Below, one piece after another: positions 8,168-17,245 of a stretch of DNA of 46,057 nucleotides (its first letter is position 1; each line of letters opens with the position of its first letter). The position numbers and the translations under genes are program-made. The DNA comes from Oscillospiraceae bacterium (lineage in GTDB: Bacteria > Bacillota > Clostridia > Oscillospirales > CAG-272). The DNA lies in assembly GCA_015063745.1 (NCBI GenBank), contig SVTO01000019.1:1-46057 (forward strand), read 5' to 3'. Below the pieces are notes generated by a model. It was not told the DNA's origin. It saw nothing but the letters and a program-made list of their open reading frames with translations, and ran no database searches.

Positions 8168-9235
8168 TCAGTCTTCGAAATAGATTTCCCTGCCGGTTTC
8201 GCTGGAATCGTAGATGCCCTGCATCAGGCGGGAGGTCAGGATATTGCGGTCGATATGGGAAGGCAGCTTTTCGCCGGTCTGTACACAGGATACAAAAGCG
8301 TTGATCTCCTTCTGGAACATATCTTCCGGGGTATATTCGGTGGAATAATCGTACAGCTTGCCGTCCTTTGTGGTGTATACGCGGAAGTCGCCGCCGTACT
8401 GAAGCCGGATACCGGATTTGGTACCCAGAAAATCAATGAAGGTATCCTTCTGACCGATGTTCTGTGCCCATGCGCCGTTCAGAGAAATGGTGGGACCTTC
8501 CGTGCGGACAAAAGCGGTTACGCAGTCATCCACGTCATAGGTACCGTTCAGATCCTTGGTGTTTTCCGCCCACATACCTTCGTAGACGTAGTTCTCCATG
8601 TCCACGCCCAGTCGGCTGAAGGCTTTGCCGGATACGGTCAGAGGCTTGGGGTCGCCGGTACAGTACATAACGATGTCCAGATAATGCACGCCCCAGTCAA
8701 TCAGCACACCGCCGCCTGCGATTTCCTTGGTGGTGAATGCGCCGCCCAGTCCCGGAATGGAACGGTGGTCGCGGAAGGATACGTATACATGATAGATCTC
8801 CCCCAGCTCTCCGGCGTCGATCAGCTTCTTGATCTCGTTTACCGCGGTATTGAAGCGGTTTACCACACCGATATTCAGAGTCAAGCCGGTTTCGTGCTGG
8901 GCGTCCTGCATGGCCTTTGCTTCCGCGTAGGTGCGGGCGGCGGGCTTTTCGCAGAGGACGTGCTTGCCGGCGTGAAGGGCGTCGATGGAGATAACGGTAT
9001 GCATTTTGTTGGGTGTGCATACGGAAATGGCCGTAACTTCCGGGTCTGCCAGAACGTCGTGGTAGTCCGTTACCGCAATACCGCAGCCGTACCGTGCCAC
9101 AGCCGCTTCGGCTCTTTCCGGGATGATGTCACAGAAATACCTGATCTCCGCATCCTCACAGCGCAGGTAGGAGGGAATATGACAGGAATTGGCGATGGTG
9201 CCGCATCCGATTATACCGATAATTACTTTGGACAT
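8168..9235 (-). CDS. Gfo/Idh/MocA family oxidoreductase
   Basis: A 355-residue NAD(P)-dependent oxidoreductase, last gene of the six-gene minus-strand run. The Rossmann motif GIIGCGTIANSCHIPSY is at the N-terminus, the family signature EKPAA near residue 96, and GGGVLIDWGVHYLD in the C-terminal domain carries the conserved Asp and His. The ATG at 9235 was chosen for the TAGGAG site 8 bp upstream; the frame extends to 9262 and would overlap the previous gene region. It is related in layout but not close in sequence to 2115-3161. Substrate unknown; a galactose- or uronate-type sugar is a guess from the distant galK. Confidence 0.9.
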   Translation of the reverse strand: MSKVIIGIIGCGTIANSCHIPSYLRCEDAEIRYFCDIIPERAEAAVARYGCGIAVTDYHDVLADPEVTAISVCTPNKMHTVISIDALHAGKHVLCEKPAARTYAEAKAMQDAQHETGLTLNIGVVNRFNTAVNEIKKLIDAGELGEIYHVYVSFRDHRSIPGLGGAFTTKEIAGGGVLIDWGVHYLDIVMYCTGDPKPLTVSGKAFSRLGVDMENYVYEGMWAENTKDLNGTYDVDDCVTAFVRTEGPTISLNGAWAQNIGQKDTFIDFLGTKSGIRLQYGGDFRVYTTKDGKLYDYSTEYTPEDMFQKEINAFVSCVQTGEKLPSHIDRNILTSRLMQGIYDSSETGREIYFED

Positions 9236-9254
9236 ATGCTTTCTCCTATTTGAA

Positions 9255-9785
9255 TCAGACATTGGCTGCGGGATTGTTCTGCTGGGGCGGCTGACCGGGC
9301 ATCATGCCGATGATCACCGGAGGATTGCCGCTTGCGGAGGTGATCTCACCTACCAGCAGAGAAATACGGGAGGAAATATTGGCAACCAGAGGCATGCAGT
9401 TCTTGCGGAATTCTGCCGCCATGTCCACGGTCTTCCAGTCCACCTCGTCCCTTGTGCCGGGGTTGAACACCAGCATTACCGCAAAGGATACGGACAGAAC
9501 GAAGGGTCCTTCGGGTTCAAACTTCAGGGTGCGGTTATAGGTGATCTTTACACCGGTATTGCCCAGAACCTGTGCCACAACGGTGTCCTTGCCGGTCAGC
9601 TTGTAGCCCTGAGCGCCCGCTTCCGGCTTTGTGGTTTCGTAGCTTATGTTTTCCAGAAATACCCGTCTGTCTGCCAGAAAATACCGGTTGAAGTCAAAGC
9701 CGGCGGTTTTGTTCTGCTCCGGCGCTTGGGCCGGTGTGTTCTGTTCTTCGGGGATTTCGTTGTTTTTCTTTCCAAACAGTGCCAT
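9255..9785 (-). CDS. SecB-like/hypothetical protein
   Basis: A 176-residue protein with no signal peptide or membrane helix. After a Lys/Gln/Pro-rich N-terminus (about 30 residues) come beta strands (SYETTKPE, YNRTLKFEPEGPFVLSVSF) and a C-terminal helical part, NCMPLVANISSRISLLVGE, then GNPPVIIG. That order (antiparallel sheet, then a helix ending in a Pro-Pro strand) resembles the SecB export chaperone fold found in divergent form in some Firmicutes. I give this as a weak structural analogy; the function could be different. The gene is 20 bp upstream of the Gfo/Idh/MocA gene and 29 bp downstream of the WG-repeat gene. Confidence 0.6.
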   Translation of the reverse strand: MALFGKKNNEIPEEQNTPAQAPEQNKTAGFDFNRYFLADRRVFLENISYETTKPEAGAQGYKLTGKDTVVAQVLGNTGVKITYNRTLKFEPEGPFVLSVSFAVMLVFNPGTRDEVDWKTVDMAAEFRKNCMPLVANISSRISLLVGEITSASGNPPVIIGMMPGQPPQQNNPAANV

Positions 9786-9814
9786 GTCGATGTTTCCTTT
9801 ACTGTTATACTGAT

Positions 9815-11554
9815 TTATTTTTCCATGATCTGAAAAGCCTGCCAGCCAAGCTCTTTGTCATACGCTGTGACCAGTCCGGAGGATGCCTGGGAGATATGCT
9901 CGTAGGCAAAGGGCAGGATGATGTTGCCCTTGGTATCGATCATGCCGACCCGTCCGTCAGCGGTGGTCAGAGCGGACAGCCCGTCCACAAAAGGTGCGGC
10001 GGATGCGTAAATCGGCTCGGCAATCCAGTTGCCCGTATAGTCCATAACGCCCACTTTGCCGTTCTTTTCCAGCACGATCATACCGTCGCTGTAGGAGAGC
10101 AGCTTATAACCGGCGGGCAGGGGGAACTCGTTGCCGTACCGGTCAATGAGCACATCCTCATCAATGATCACGCGGATCACGTTGTACACCACCAGGCCGG
10201 AATAGTCGATGATCTGCTTCCGCACACGGATCAGGCCGTGGTCCATGTAGAAGGAACCGATGGATTCGATACCGTTTGTCAGGGGCATACGGTAGCAGGT
10301 GATTACGTGCCGTTCGTAGGAGGCCATATAGTGGGACTTCACTTCGCCCAGCACTCTGTTTCCGTTTTCGTTGATGAAATACAGAGCACCGCGGTCGGTG
10401 TTTTCCATGACCGCAGACAGACCGGAACGGAATGCATAGGCTTCCATGTACTTATAACCGGTCAGGTCGGTGCCGTTTTTGTAGTAGGCGATCAGGGGCT
10501 TTTCTGCCAGAGGCGCGTTGATGGCGGCGGCTTTTTCCTCTTTCTGCCGTTCGTAGTACACCGTGTTCCGCTTTTCTTCGTTCACAAGGGTGTCATACCA
10601 TTCCTGCCATTCCTTGTCCGCTTCCCATTCGCTTTCCGCTTCTTCCTCGATACGGGTCTGGAAAGCTTCTTCCTCTTCCCACACCTTCTCCAGCGCCGGA
10701 TTATCACTCACGCCGTAGGATACGGGATAGTCGAAGTACAGGCCTCTGTTGTCCCTCTCGTCATCGTAATTGGCAAATTCAAAGGCCGAGCCGTCGTAGG
10801 ACAGCTTGTACCAGGCCTTCACCATACCCTGTGCCGCATCCCATTTCCAGCGGTAGAACAGGGGGGTGCCGTATTTGTCACGGGTATTGCCGGGGATGAT
10901 CTGGGTTTCGTCAAAGCGCATCAGCACCTTGCCGTTTTTGTACAGCAGCTGGGTGTATTCCCCGTCGTCGTACAGCATATATCCCATGTACAGGGACAGA
11001 ACGGGACGCGGGGTTTCTTCGGTCACAACGGTTGTGGTGATCTCACCGATGTCGTCCGGATAGTGGTATACGATATTTTCCTTCGTCATGGAGGAAACGG
11101 AATAGGTATTCGGCAGGGGCATGGGCAGGGTGATTTTCCCCAGCCGCATGGTATCGCTGTTCCATACTCCGGTGGAATCCCCATAGCCTTCGGCAGCCAG
11201 CTCCTCCTTGGCGGGAATTTCCCTGTGTTCCCCGGAAATCTGCAGGGTGTCGATGATGTTGATTACATTCTTATCTTCCGGTACCGCTTCGGACAGGGCT
11301 GTTTCGGCTGTTTCGGCTGTTTCCGGATTTTCCGTTTCACCGACGTTTTCCGTATCTCTGTCGGGTGCAGCCGTTTCCGCCGTACCCGTTTCGGGAAGCA
11401 TCAGCTGGCTGTTTGTCTCGGTTCTGTCCGCTGACGGCTTTTCTCCGTATTTTTCGATCACTTTCGGGAACAGAGCAAAAGCGACACCGAACACAATTAC
11501 AGCCGCGGCGATACGGGCTATGTATTTCTTATATTTCGCTATATTATAATTCAT
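9815..11554 (-). CDS. Membrane-anchored WG-repeat protein
   Basis: A 579-residue protein. A basic N-terminus and one hydrophobic helix (residues about 12-30) form an uncleaved anchor. A Thr/Glu/Ala-rich linker (about 35-100) is rich in TAETA-like repeats. A middle region includes an acidic helical stretch (EEEEAFQTRIEEEAE, about residue 290) that may be coiled coil. The C-terminal third carries WG (KWG-like) beta-hairpin repeats of the type GKVGVMDYTGNWIAEPIY and GRVGMIDTKGNIILPFAY. WG repeats are protein- or glycan-interaction modules without known catalysis. It probably faces outside the membrane. It is co-directional with rlmH (15 bp gap). Confidence 0.85.
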   Translation of the reverse strand: MNYNIAKYKKYIARIAAAVIVFGVAFALFPKVIEKYGEKPSADRTETNSQLMLPETGTAETAAPDRDTENVGETENPETAETAETALSEAVPEDKNVINIIDTLQISGEHREIPAKEELAAEGYGDSTGVWNSDTMRLGKITLPMPLPNTYSVSSMTKENIVYHYPDDIGEITTTVVTEETPRPVLSLYMGYMLYDDGEYTQLLYKNGKVLMRFDETQIIPGNTRDKYGTPLFYRWKWDAAQGMVKAWYKLSYDGSAFEFANYDDERDNRGLYFDYPVSYGVSDNPALEKVWEEEEAFQTRIEEEAESEWEADKEWQEWYDTLVNEEKRNTVYYERQKEEKAAAINAPLAEKPLIAYYKNGTDLTGYKYMEAYAFRSGLSAVMENTDRGALYFINENGNRVLGEVKSHYMASYERHVITCYRMPLTNGIESIGSFYMDHGLIRVRKQIIDYSGLVVYNVIRVIIDEDVLIDRYGNEFPLPAGYKLLSYSDGMIVLEKNGKVGVMDYTGNWIAEPIYASAAPFVDGLSALTTADGRVGMIDTKGNIILPFAYEHISQASSGLVTAYDKELGWQAFQIMEK

Positions 11555-11569
11555 TTCACCGTGGATCCT

Positions 11570-12046
11570 TTACTTATGGTAACGGGAACCTTTGTTGATT
11601 TCGAATGCCCGGTAGATGGCTTCGCTGAGCACCAGTCTGGCCAGCTTATGGGGCAGGGTCAGGCGGGAGAGGGACATACGGTAATCCGCTGCCTTCTTTA
11701 CCCGGTCCGACAGGCCGTAGGAAGAGCCGATGATGAATGCCGCACCGCTTTTGCCGGACAGGGCTGCATTCTCCAGCATTTCCGCCAGTTCCTCGGAGGA
11801 AGGCTGCTTCCCTTCCACGCACATGGCGAACACATAATACTGTCTGGGGATCTCGGCCAGTATACGGTCGGCCTCTTTTTCCAGGGCATTTTTGATCTCG
11901 GTCTGGGAGGGGTCTGCGGAGAGGGGTTCGGGTTTCAGATCCCGGATCTCCACCGTTCCGTTTCCCAGCCGTTTGTAATACTCGGTGCACAGGGCTTCGT
12001 AACCCTTTTCCGTGGTGCCGCCGAGGGAGATGATCTTGATTTTCAT
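11570..12046 (-). CDS. rlmH: 23S rRNA (pseudouridine1915-N3)-methyltransferase RlmH
   Basis: A 158-residue SPOUT-class methyltransferase that uses S-adenosylmethionine to methylate pseudouridine 1915 in helix 69 of 23S rRNA. It has the N-terminal MKIKIISLGG strand, the SAM-knot motif FIIGSSYGLS, LPHKLARLVLSEAIYRAF, and the diagnostic C-terminal end SRYHK (family ends YHR/YHK). The start at 12046 overlaps the upstream stop as ATGA, suggesting translational coupling. The longer frame (to 12058) would extend into the upstream gene and is not needed. Confidence 0.96.
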   Translation of the reverse strand: MKIKIISLGGTTEKGYEALCTEYYKRLGNGTVEIRDLKPEPLSADPSQTEIKNALEKEADRILAEIPRQYYVFAMCVEGKQPSSEELAEMLENAALSGKSGAAFIIGSSYGLSDRVKKAADYRMSLSRLTLPHKLARLVLSEAIYRAFEINKGSRYHK

Positions 12047-12435
12047 GAGAACAGCCACAGCTCAATATAGCTGATCGCCACGGTAACTACCATGGGCAGC
12101 AGCACATAAAGAAGCTTCTTTCCTTTTTCTCTGCCGGCAGCGAGCTTTTCCAGATACTCCGTTTTCTGCCCGGTCGTCCAGTCCGCGGGAAGATCTTCTG
12201 CCGTGACCTTCCGGCTGTCGAAGCTGTATCCGTTGAGTATGTAGAAAGCAATGATCAGTCCCGCCAGCGCCGCCATGTACAGGCCGGTGCCGATATAGTA
12301 AATGATGGGCAGCTGTAGTTTTTCGCCCAGGGCAATGATGATCCGGAATCCGCCGTAGAGCAGGACGAAATTCAGAAACAGAAAGCCGAGCTTGCGGAAA
12401 ACCGCTTTTACATCCACATTGTTACTCGGTTTCAT
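12043..12435 (-). CDS. Small membrane protein, three helices
   Basis: A 130-residue hypothetical protein. Hydrophobic helices lie near residues 15-35, 42-65 and 108-126. A cytoplasmic-looking basic loop (GREKGKKLL) precedes the last helix. No motif is recognised. It is embedded in an operon, starting 3 bp after the galK stop and sharing a 4-bp ATGA overlap with rlmH, so it is likely translated in concert. Confidence 0.75.
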   Translation of the reverse strand: MKPSNNVDVKAVFRKLGFLFLNFVLLYGGFRIIIALGEKLQLPIIYYIGTGLYMAALAGLIIAFYILNGYSFDSRKVTAEDLPADWTTGQKTEYLEKLAAGREKGKKLLYVLLPMVVTVAISYIELWLFS

Positions 12436-12438
12436 GAC

Positions 12439-13731
12439 TTATTTCACCACCTGAACCGCACCGGAACGGCGTACCTGCAGAATGTGGCAGGAACCTGCGC
12501 CGAACACGCTGTCCATGTATTCCCGGTAGGCTTTGGTATGGGTCACGGGAACAAATACCTGGATGGTACCCGCAAATCCGCCGCCGTGTACTCTGCATAC
12601 GGCACCGGTTCCGGCAAGGAAGTTTTCCGTCAGGCACAGCGCCAGGGACAGACCCTGTTCCCCTACGTTCTTGGTGGTATAAACGTTCTGGAGATACTTG
12701 AAGCTGGAGCTGCCGCTGCCGACAACGCCTTCCTTGAAGCGGTCCATGTCGCCTTCCATCAGCCCGGCAACCTGCATATCCACTCTCTTGTTTTCCGCAA
12801 AGAAGTGCATGGCACGCATTACGGCTCTGTCACCGCATACCTGACGGATACGCACGATATCCGCAAGCAGTGCTTCTTCGTTTGTTTCTCTGAGTACGGA
12901 CACGCCCAGTTCTCTTGCAACCATCTTCATTTCCGCCGGTACGGAAGCGTAGTCTTCGTTCAGATCCGCATGGTTGCCGCCGGTGTTGACGATGCACAGG
13001 GCATAACCCAGTTCGTTCATGTCAAAGCCGATTTTCCGAATGATCGGATTCTTCGGATCGGCGAAGTCGATGGTGATGAAGCCGCCCACGGCGCAGGCAG
13101 TCTGATCCATCAGGCCGCAGGGCTTGCCGAAGTATTCGTTTTCCGCATACTGTGCCATTTTGGCGATCTCCACGTTGGAAACCTTGCCGTCGTTGTACAG
13201 GTGGTTGAGAATATTGCCCACCATAACCTCGAAAGCGGCGGAAGAGCTGATACCGGAGCCTTTCAGCACGTTGGAGGTGGTATATGCGTCAAATCCGCCC
13301 ACCTTGTAGCCGGCGTTCAGGAAAGCCTTTTCCATACCGGCGATGATGGAAGCGGAGGTGAAGAATTTCGCAGGATCGGGTGCGTCGATGGCGGCAGGTT
13401 CCACAATGTCTTCCGGGAATCCGGCGGACTGGATGCGGATCACGCCGTTGTCGGCAGGCTTGGCAAAGGCTAAGATGTCCAGATTTACGCTGGCAGCGAT
13501 TACCTTGCCGTGGTTATGGTCGGTGTGGTTGCCGGAGATCTCGCTGCGGCCGCCTACGGAATAAAGGGATACGTCCCCGTCTTCGCCGTATTTGGCACCG
13601 AAAGCATCACAGGCTTCGGCGTAGCGGATTCTCTGGGCGGCAATATCATCCGCCGTAACGGACAGATCCTCGGACAGCACTTTGTCGATGCCGCCGGAGA
13701 GGATATATTCTTTCAGTTCGTTTCTTTTCAT
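12439..13731 (-). CDS. galK: Galactokinase (GHMP kinase)
   Basis: A 430-residue GHMP-superfamily kinase that phosphorylates galactose at C1 using ATP (Leloir pathway). Motif 1 is GRSEISGNHTDHNHGK near residue 70 (family GRVNLIGEHTDYNGG), motif 2 is GSGISSSAAFEV near residue 155 for phosphate binding, and motif 3 is RVHGGGFAGTIQ near residue 385. The variant motif 1 (SEISGNHTDHN) is typical of clostridial galactokinase-like proteins, so a related sugar is possible. The ATG at 13731 follows AAAGGGG; the frame to 13785 lacks a site. It is the first gene of the minus operon, with a promoter about 60 bp upstream. Confidence 0.88.
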   Translation of the reverse strand: MKRNELKEYILSGGIDKVLSEDLSVTADDIAAQRIRYAEACDAFGAKYGEDGDVSLYSVGGRSEISGNHTDHNHGKVIAASVNLDILAFAKPADNGVIRIQSAGFPEDIVEPAAIDAPDPAKFFTSASIIAGMEKAFLNAGYKVGGFDAYTTSNVLKGSGISSSAAFEVMVGNILNHLYNDGKVSNVEIAKMAQYAENEYFGKPCGLMDQTACAVGGFITIDFADPKNPIIRKIGFDMNELGYALCIVNTGGNHADLNEDYASVPAEMKMVARELGVSVLRETNEEALLADIVRIRQVCGDRAVMRAMHFFAENKRVDMQVAGLMEGDMDRFKEGVVGSGSSSFKYLQNVYTTKNVGEQGLSLALCLTENFLAGTGAVCRVHGGGFAGTIQVFVPVTHTKAYREYMDSVFGAGSCHILQVRRSGAVQVVK

Positions 13732-13787
13732 ATGCAAACCCCTTTCGTTTCCGGGAAAATTCTGTTTTCGGAAATTTATGTACATAT

Positions 13788-13815
13788 ATTATACCATAAA
13801 AACCAAATTAGACAA
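13788..13815 (-). promoter_or_regulatory. galK operon promoter
   Basis: On the minus strand TTGTCT (13815-13810), 16-bp spacer, TATAAT (13793-13788), placing the start site about 50 bp before galK. It is divergent from the TerB-operon promoter about 100 bp away. Confidence 0.6.
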
Positions 13816-13908
13816 TAGAGAATTTATGAATTCTTATCCGGACTTGTATGGAATTTCTTTCCCGTGTGAAAAATCCGGAAAAGAATACAGAAAATCATCT
13901 TCGCCCCA

Positions 13909-13937
13909 TTGCAAAATATGCACTGCTGTGGTATAAT
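13909..13937 (+). promoter_or_regulatory. TerB/ATPase/helicase operon promoter
   Basis: TTGCAA (13909-13914), exact 17-bp spacer, TATAAT (13932-13937). The 50-bp leader ends in AAAAAGGAGGAG before the ATG at 13987. This looks like a constitutive sigma-A promoter; no operator-like palindrome is seen. Confidence 0.75.
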
Positions 13938-13986
13938 AAAGGAATACGAACGAATGTTTGATTTTCCCGAAAAAGGAGGAGCTGTT

Positions 13987-15867
13987 ATGTGGGACGACAA
14001 AAAAGAAGCGCCCGAAAACACGGCGGATGAAGGGGACAATTTCTGGTCCCTGCCCGTGACACACACGAAAAGCTACCGTCAGCCTTCCTTTGAGGGACGT
14101 ACCATGGATACGGTGCCGATCGGGTCGGATGAGGACGAAAAAGCATCCCACGGCGAAAAGATCCCGCCCAGAGAAAAGGATGCGCCCGTGAGCCGTCCTG
14201 TACGGTCTGCGGATCGTGTGCCCTCCTACCGGACCTCCGTATATGCCGGGGATGGGTACAAGGCCTACGGCAGGGATGCCCGAGGATGGCCGGAGAAAAA
14301 GACGGAGGATGTGGATTTCAACGATCTGCCCGTCCGTCCGAAGCAGAAGCACGCCGCCGGGGAGACGCTTTCGGAAAGAACGGGCAGCGGCTGGCTCATC
14401 CGACAGATCACCGTACGCCGCTGGATCAACGATTTCTCCTTCTACGGCCGGTTCGCCCATGATGCGGAGATCAGCCACAACCGATGCGGAAAGCCCGAAG
14501 ACGGCGGGGAGGCGGTTCCCTTTTTCGCCTATGTGCCCCAGTACGCCCAGATGAACAGCCGGCAGCTCGGTTATTATCTCTGGTTCCGGGACCAGACAAA
14601 GGCCGGTGTATATCCCCAGGCGGATATGGCGTATATTGTACTGTATGTATTCGAAATTCTGAATCTGCCCCATCTGATCCCGCCGGCGGAAGGGATTGAG
14701 ATCCTGTGCCGTCTGTGGGTGCATTACAGGCAGATCTATCCCAGACTGGACAGCTATCTCGGCGAGTGGGTACCAGATTATTCCATGATCCACGATGTAC
14801 CCCTGCCCTCTCTGGTGTTCGCCATTCTGCCGGAAATCGTCCGCAAGGCACAGTTCAAGGAATTCTATCTGGATTTCATCCGAGAAGCGGACAGGCGGGA
14901 TATGGAAACGCTGGCGGACATTCTCATCGAGGCCTATTCGGATTACGACTACCGCAAGAGCCGGTATTACAACACCAACAAGGAACTGTTCGACCGGGAG
15001 ATCCGCGGGGCTTTGTGTGCGGTGCTCACCGATGCGTGGCAGAAGAAGCGGGATATTTTTGTTCTCGACCGTACCTATCGGCTGACAAGGGACGCCTACT
15101 GCGGTGCCATTGCCCAGACGGATGTGAAGCGGCGGATCGATATTTCCTTCCATTCCTGCATCCGTCCGCCGGAAACACGGAAATTTGTGACGGATATTGT
15201 AAAGTATGCGGAAAACCGACTGCGTCTGCAGCTGCGGATCAAATCCAAGCTGGGAGATGCGGGGATTTCGCCGGAAGACCGGAAGTTGGTGGACGAATAC
15301 TTCGGCGGCGAGCCTGTTCCCTCCGGTACACGCAGGAAGGAAGCGGCAGAACCGGAATATCTGAAGTTGTACGAAGCAGAGTCCTCCGGGTTTGATTTTT
15401 CCTCCGCGGGTGCCATTGAAGCGGCGTCCTGGAGCAACACGGAAAAACTGACGGAAGAGGAGATCTTTGCCGTTCCCGTATCCGCGTGTGACAGCGGGGA
15501 GGATGAATCCGAGGATCTGTTTTCCGTCGGTCTGTCCACCGATACGGCAGAGGAGATTCTCTCCGGACCGGCTATGGCGGACACGGAAGAGGATTCTGCG
15601 GCGGAAAGTTCTCAGGCAGCGGATTTTGTCAGGGAAGATACAGCGGAATATGTTTTGGAAAAAGCGGCGGTTCGTGCGCTGCTTACGGGCAATTTTTCGG
15701 AATTCTGCAGGGAACGGGGACTTTTCCCGGGGCAGATGACGGATGCCGTAAACGAAATTTTCCTGGACCTGATCGGGGATATCCTCATCGAGGACAACGG
15801 TACGGGGAAGGATTTTCACATATTGGATGATTACAGGGAGGAAGCGGAAACGTGGAGCAGAACCTGA
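13987..15867 (+). CDS. TerB_N/TerB_C domain protein
   Basis: A 626-residue protein. The ATG at 13987 (MWDDKK) has a perfect GGAGG site, so the longer frame from 13909, which covers the promoter, is rejected. Residues 1-130 are polar and probably disordered. Residues about 140-330 match the TerB_N pattern (FFAYVPQYAQM...YYLWFRDQ...ADMAYIVLYVFEILNL). A charged middle region (about 330-480) includes RKSRYYNTNKELFDREIRG. Residues about 480-570 are acidic linker. The C-terminus (NEIFLDLIGDILIE...LDDYREE) fits TerB_C. TerB_N/TerB_C proteins are known from comparative genomics to occur with P-loop ATPases and SF2 helicases; none has a proven activity known to me. It overlaps the next gene by 16 bp. 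A scaffold or sensor role is inferred. Confidence 0.75.
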   Translation: MWDDKKEAPENTADEGDNFWSLPVTHTKSYRQPSFEGRTMDTVPIGSDEDEKASHGEKIPPREKDAPVSRPVRSADRVPSYRTSVYAGDGYKAYGRDARGWPEKKTEDVDFNDLPVRPKQKHAAGETLSERTGSGWLIRQITVRRWINDFSFYGRFAHDAEISHNRCGKPEDGGEAVPFFAYVPQYAQMNSRQLGYYLWFRDQTKAGVYPQADMAYIVLYVFEILNLPHLIPPAEGIEILCRLWVHYRQIYPRLDSYLGEWVPDYSMIHDVPLPSLVFAILPEIVRKAQFKEFYLDFIREADRRDMETLADILIEAYSDYDYRKSRYYNTNKELFDREIRGALCAVLTDAWQKKRDIFVLDRTYRLTRDAYCGAIAQTDVKRRIDISFHSCIRPPETRKFVTDIVKYAENRLRLQLRIKSKLGDAGISPEDRKLVDEYFGGEPVPSGTRRKEAAEPEYLKLYEAESSGFDFSSAGAIEAASWSNTEKLTEEEIFAVPVSACDSGEDESEDLFSVGLSTDTAEEILSGPAMADTEEDSAAESSQAADFVREDTAEYVLEKAAVRALLTGNFSEFCRERGLFPGQMTDAVNEIFLDLIGDILIEDNGTGKDFHILDDYREEAETWSRT

Positions 15868-17222
15868 ATGTAAAAAAAGTACCGAAGCGGATTCTGGGGA
15901 CCTTGCTGTCCGCTGTATCCGCCGGGGTTGTGCCCAGAGTGGGTGCGCCCTATATTGCCATCGGCCGGCTGGATGAGATCGAAGCCCTGACGACTTCCCT
16001 GACCAGAGTGGCCGACGGAGAAGGAAGCTGTAAATTCATCATCGGCCGGTACGGTTCCGGTAAGAGCTTTCTCATACAGCTCTCCAGAGGCTATGCGCTG
16101 GACAAGGGATTTCTGACGGCGGACTGCGATCTGTCCCCCGAAAGAAAGCTGTCCGGTTCCGGCGGTGCGGGGCTTTCCACCTACAGAGAACTGATGAAAA
16201 ATCTCGCCTGCAAGACCCAGCCCGACGGCGGTGCGCTTCCGGTGATCATCAGCCGCTGGTTCAGTCAGATCCGGGCTTCCCTGGCGGAAGAGGGGATGGA
16301 CACGGAATCCGCCGCCTTTGATGAAGCCTTCGGCAAGCGGATCCTGCAGACGGTACGGGAACTGGAAAGCGATGTGGGCGGATTCGATTTCGCCATCGTT
16401 ATGCGGGAGTACTACAATGCCTACCGGACGGAGGATGATCTGAAGATGTCCGCCTGTCTCCGCTGGTTCCGCGGGGAATACAACACCCGTACGGAAGCCA
16501 GACAGGCCCTGGGTATCCGTTCCGTCTCCGTCATCAACGACGACAACTGGTACGATCACTTAAAGCTCATCACGGCCTTCGCCAGACTGGTGGGCTATGC
16601 GGGGCTGTGCATTTTCATTGACGAATGTGTGAATCTGTTCAAGATCTCCAACCGTCTGTCCCGCGAGAACAATTACGAAAAAATCCTCGCTATGTTCAAC
16701 GACACCATGCAGGGCAGAGCGCCGGGTATGATGATCGTTTTCGGCGGCACACCCCAGTTTCTGGAGGACAGCCGGCGCGGTCTGTTCAGCTATGAAGCTC
16801 TGAGAAGCCGGCTTGCCGACGGTCGTTTCGGCGGGGAAGGACTGCGGAGCATCATGTCCCCCGTTCTGCGGCTGAAGCGGCTTTCCGACAGTGAACTGCT
16901 GGCGCTGGTTATGCGTCTCACCGCCCTGCACGGCGAATACCACGGCTATACACCGACGGTTACGGGAGATCAGATGGTATTGTTCCTGACCGATTCCCTG
17001 TCCCGGACCGGTGCCGACACCATGGTAACACCCAGAGAAATTATCAGAGATTATGTCACTTTACTGGATCTTCTGCTGACCAATCCCGACCGGAAGTTCG
17101 AGGAGATCTTCGGCGGCATGGCCCGTACGTCGGCCGATCCCGAAGAAGCCGGGGATGTTCCTGCGGAGAAGCCTTCTCCCTCTCCCGGCGGCGGCATCAC
17201 CATGGAGGATCTGGAATTTTAA
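15852..17222 (+). CDS. BrxC/BrxD-family P-loop ATPase
   Basis: A 456-residue ATPase of the DUF2791 (BREX-type ATP-binding) family. GTG start with GGGAGG about 10 bp upstream, inside the 3' end of the TerB gene, so translational coupling is likely. Walker A is GRYGSGKS (residues 65-72, Lys71), Walker B is LCIFIDEC near residue 252-260, and a sensor-like FGGTPQFLED follows near residue 300. The N-terminal KRILGTLLSAVSAGVVPRVGAPYIAIGR matches the family's lead-in to the nucleotide site. BrxD works beside the BrxHI helicase in type 2 BREX; here it also directly precedes a similar helicase. The C-terminal 40 residues are Pro/Ser/Gly-rich and disordered. Confidence 0.8.
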   Translation: MEQNLNVKKVPKRILGTLLSAVSAGVVPRVGAPYIAIGRLDEIEALTTSLTRVADGEGSCKFIIGRYGSGKSFLIQLSRGYALDKGFLTADCDLSPERKLSGSGGAGLSTYRELMKNLACKTQPDGGALPVIISRWFSQIRASLAEEGMDTESAAFDEAFGKRILQTVRELESDVGGFDFAIVMREYYNAYRTEDDLKMSACLRWFRGEYNTRTEARQALGIRSVSVINDDNWYDHLKLITAFARLVGYAGLCIFIDECVNLFKISNRLSRENNYEKILAMFNDTMQGRAPGMMIVFGGTPQFLEDSRRGLFSYEALRSRLADGRFGGEGLRSIMSPVLRLKRLSDSELLALVMRLTALHGEYHGYTPTVTGDQMVLFLTDSLSRTGADTMVTPREIIRDYVTLLDLLLTNPDRKFEEIFGGMARTSADPEEAGDVPAEKPSPSPGGGITMEDLEF

Positions 17223-17245
17223 AATATATTGCACAGGAGGTTATT

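Noticed and set aside
9734-11434. 566-residue plus-strand ORF
   Set aside because: Antisense to the WG-repeat gene; Val/Gly/His-rich shadow composition.
13834-15819. 661-residue minus-strand ORF antisense to the TerB gene
   Set aside because: Composition is Arg/Pro/Gly-rich antisense shadow, no ribosome site, and the plus frame has TerB_N motifs, a promoter and coupling to the ATPase.
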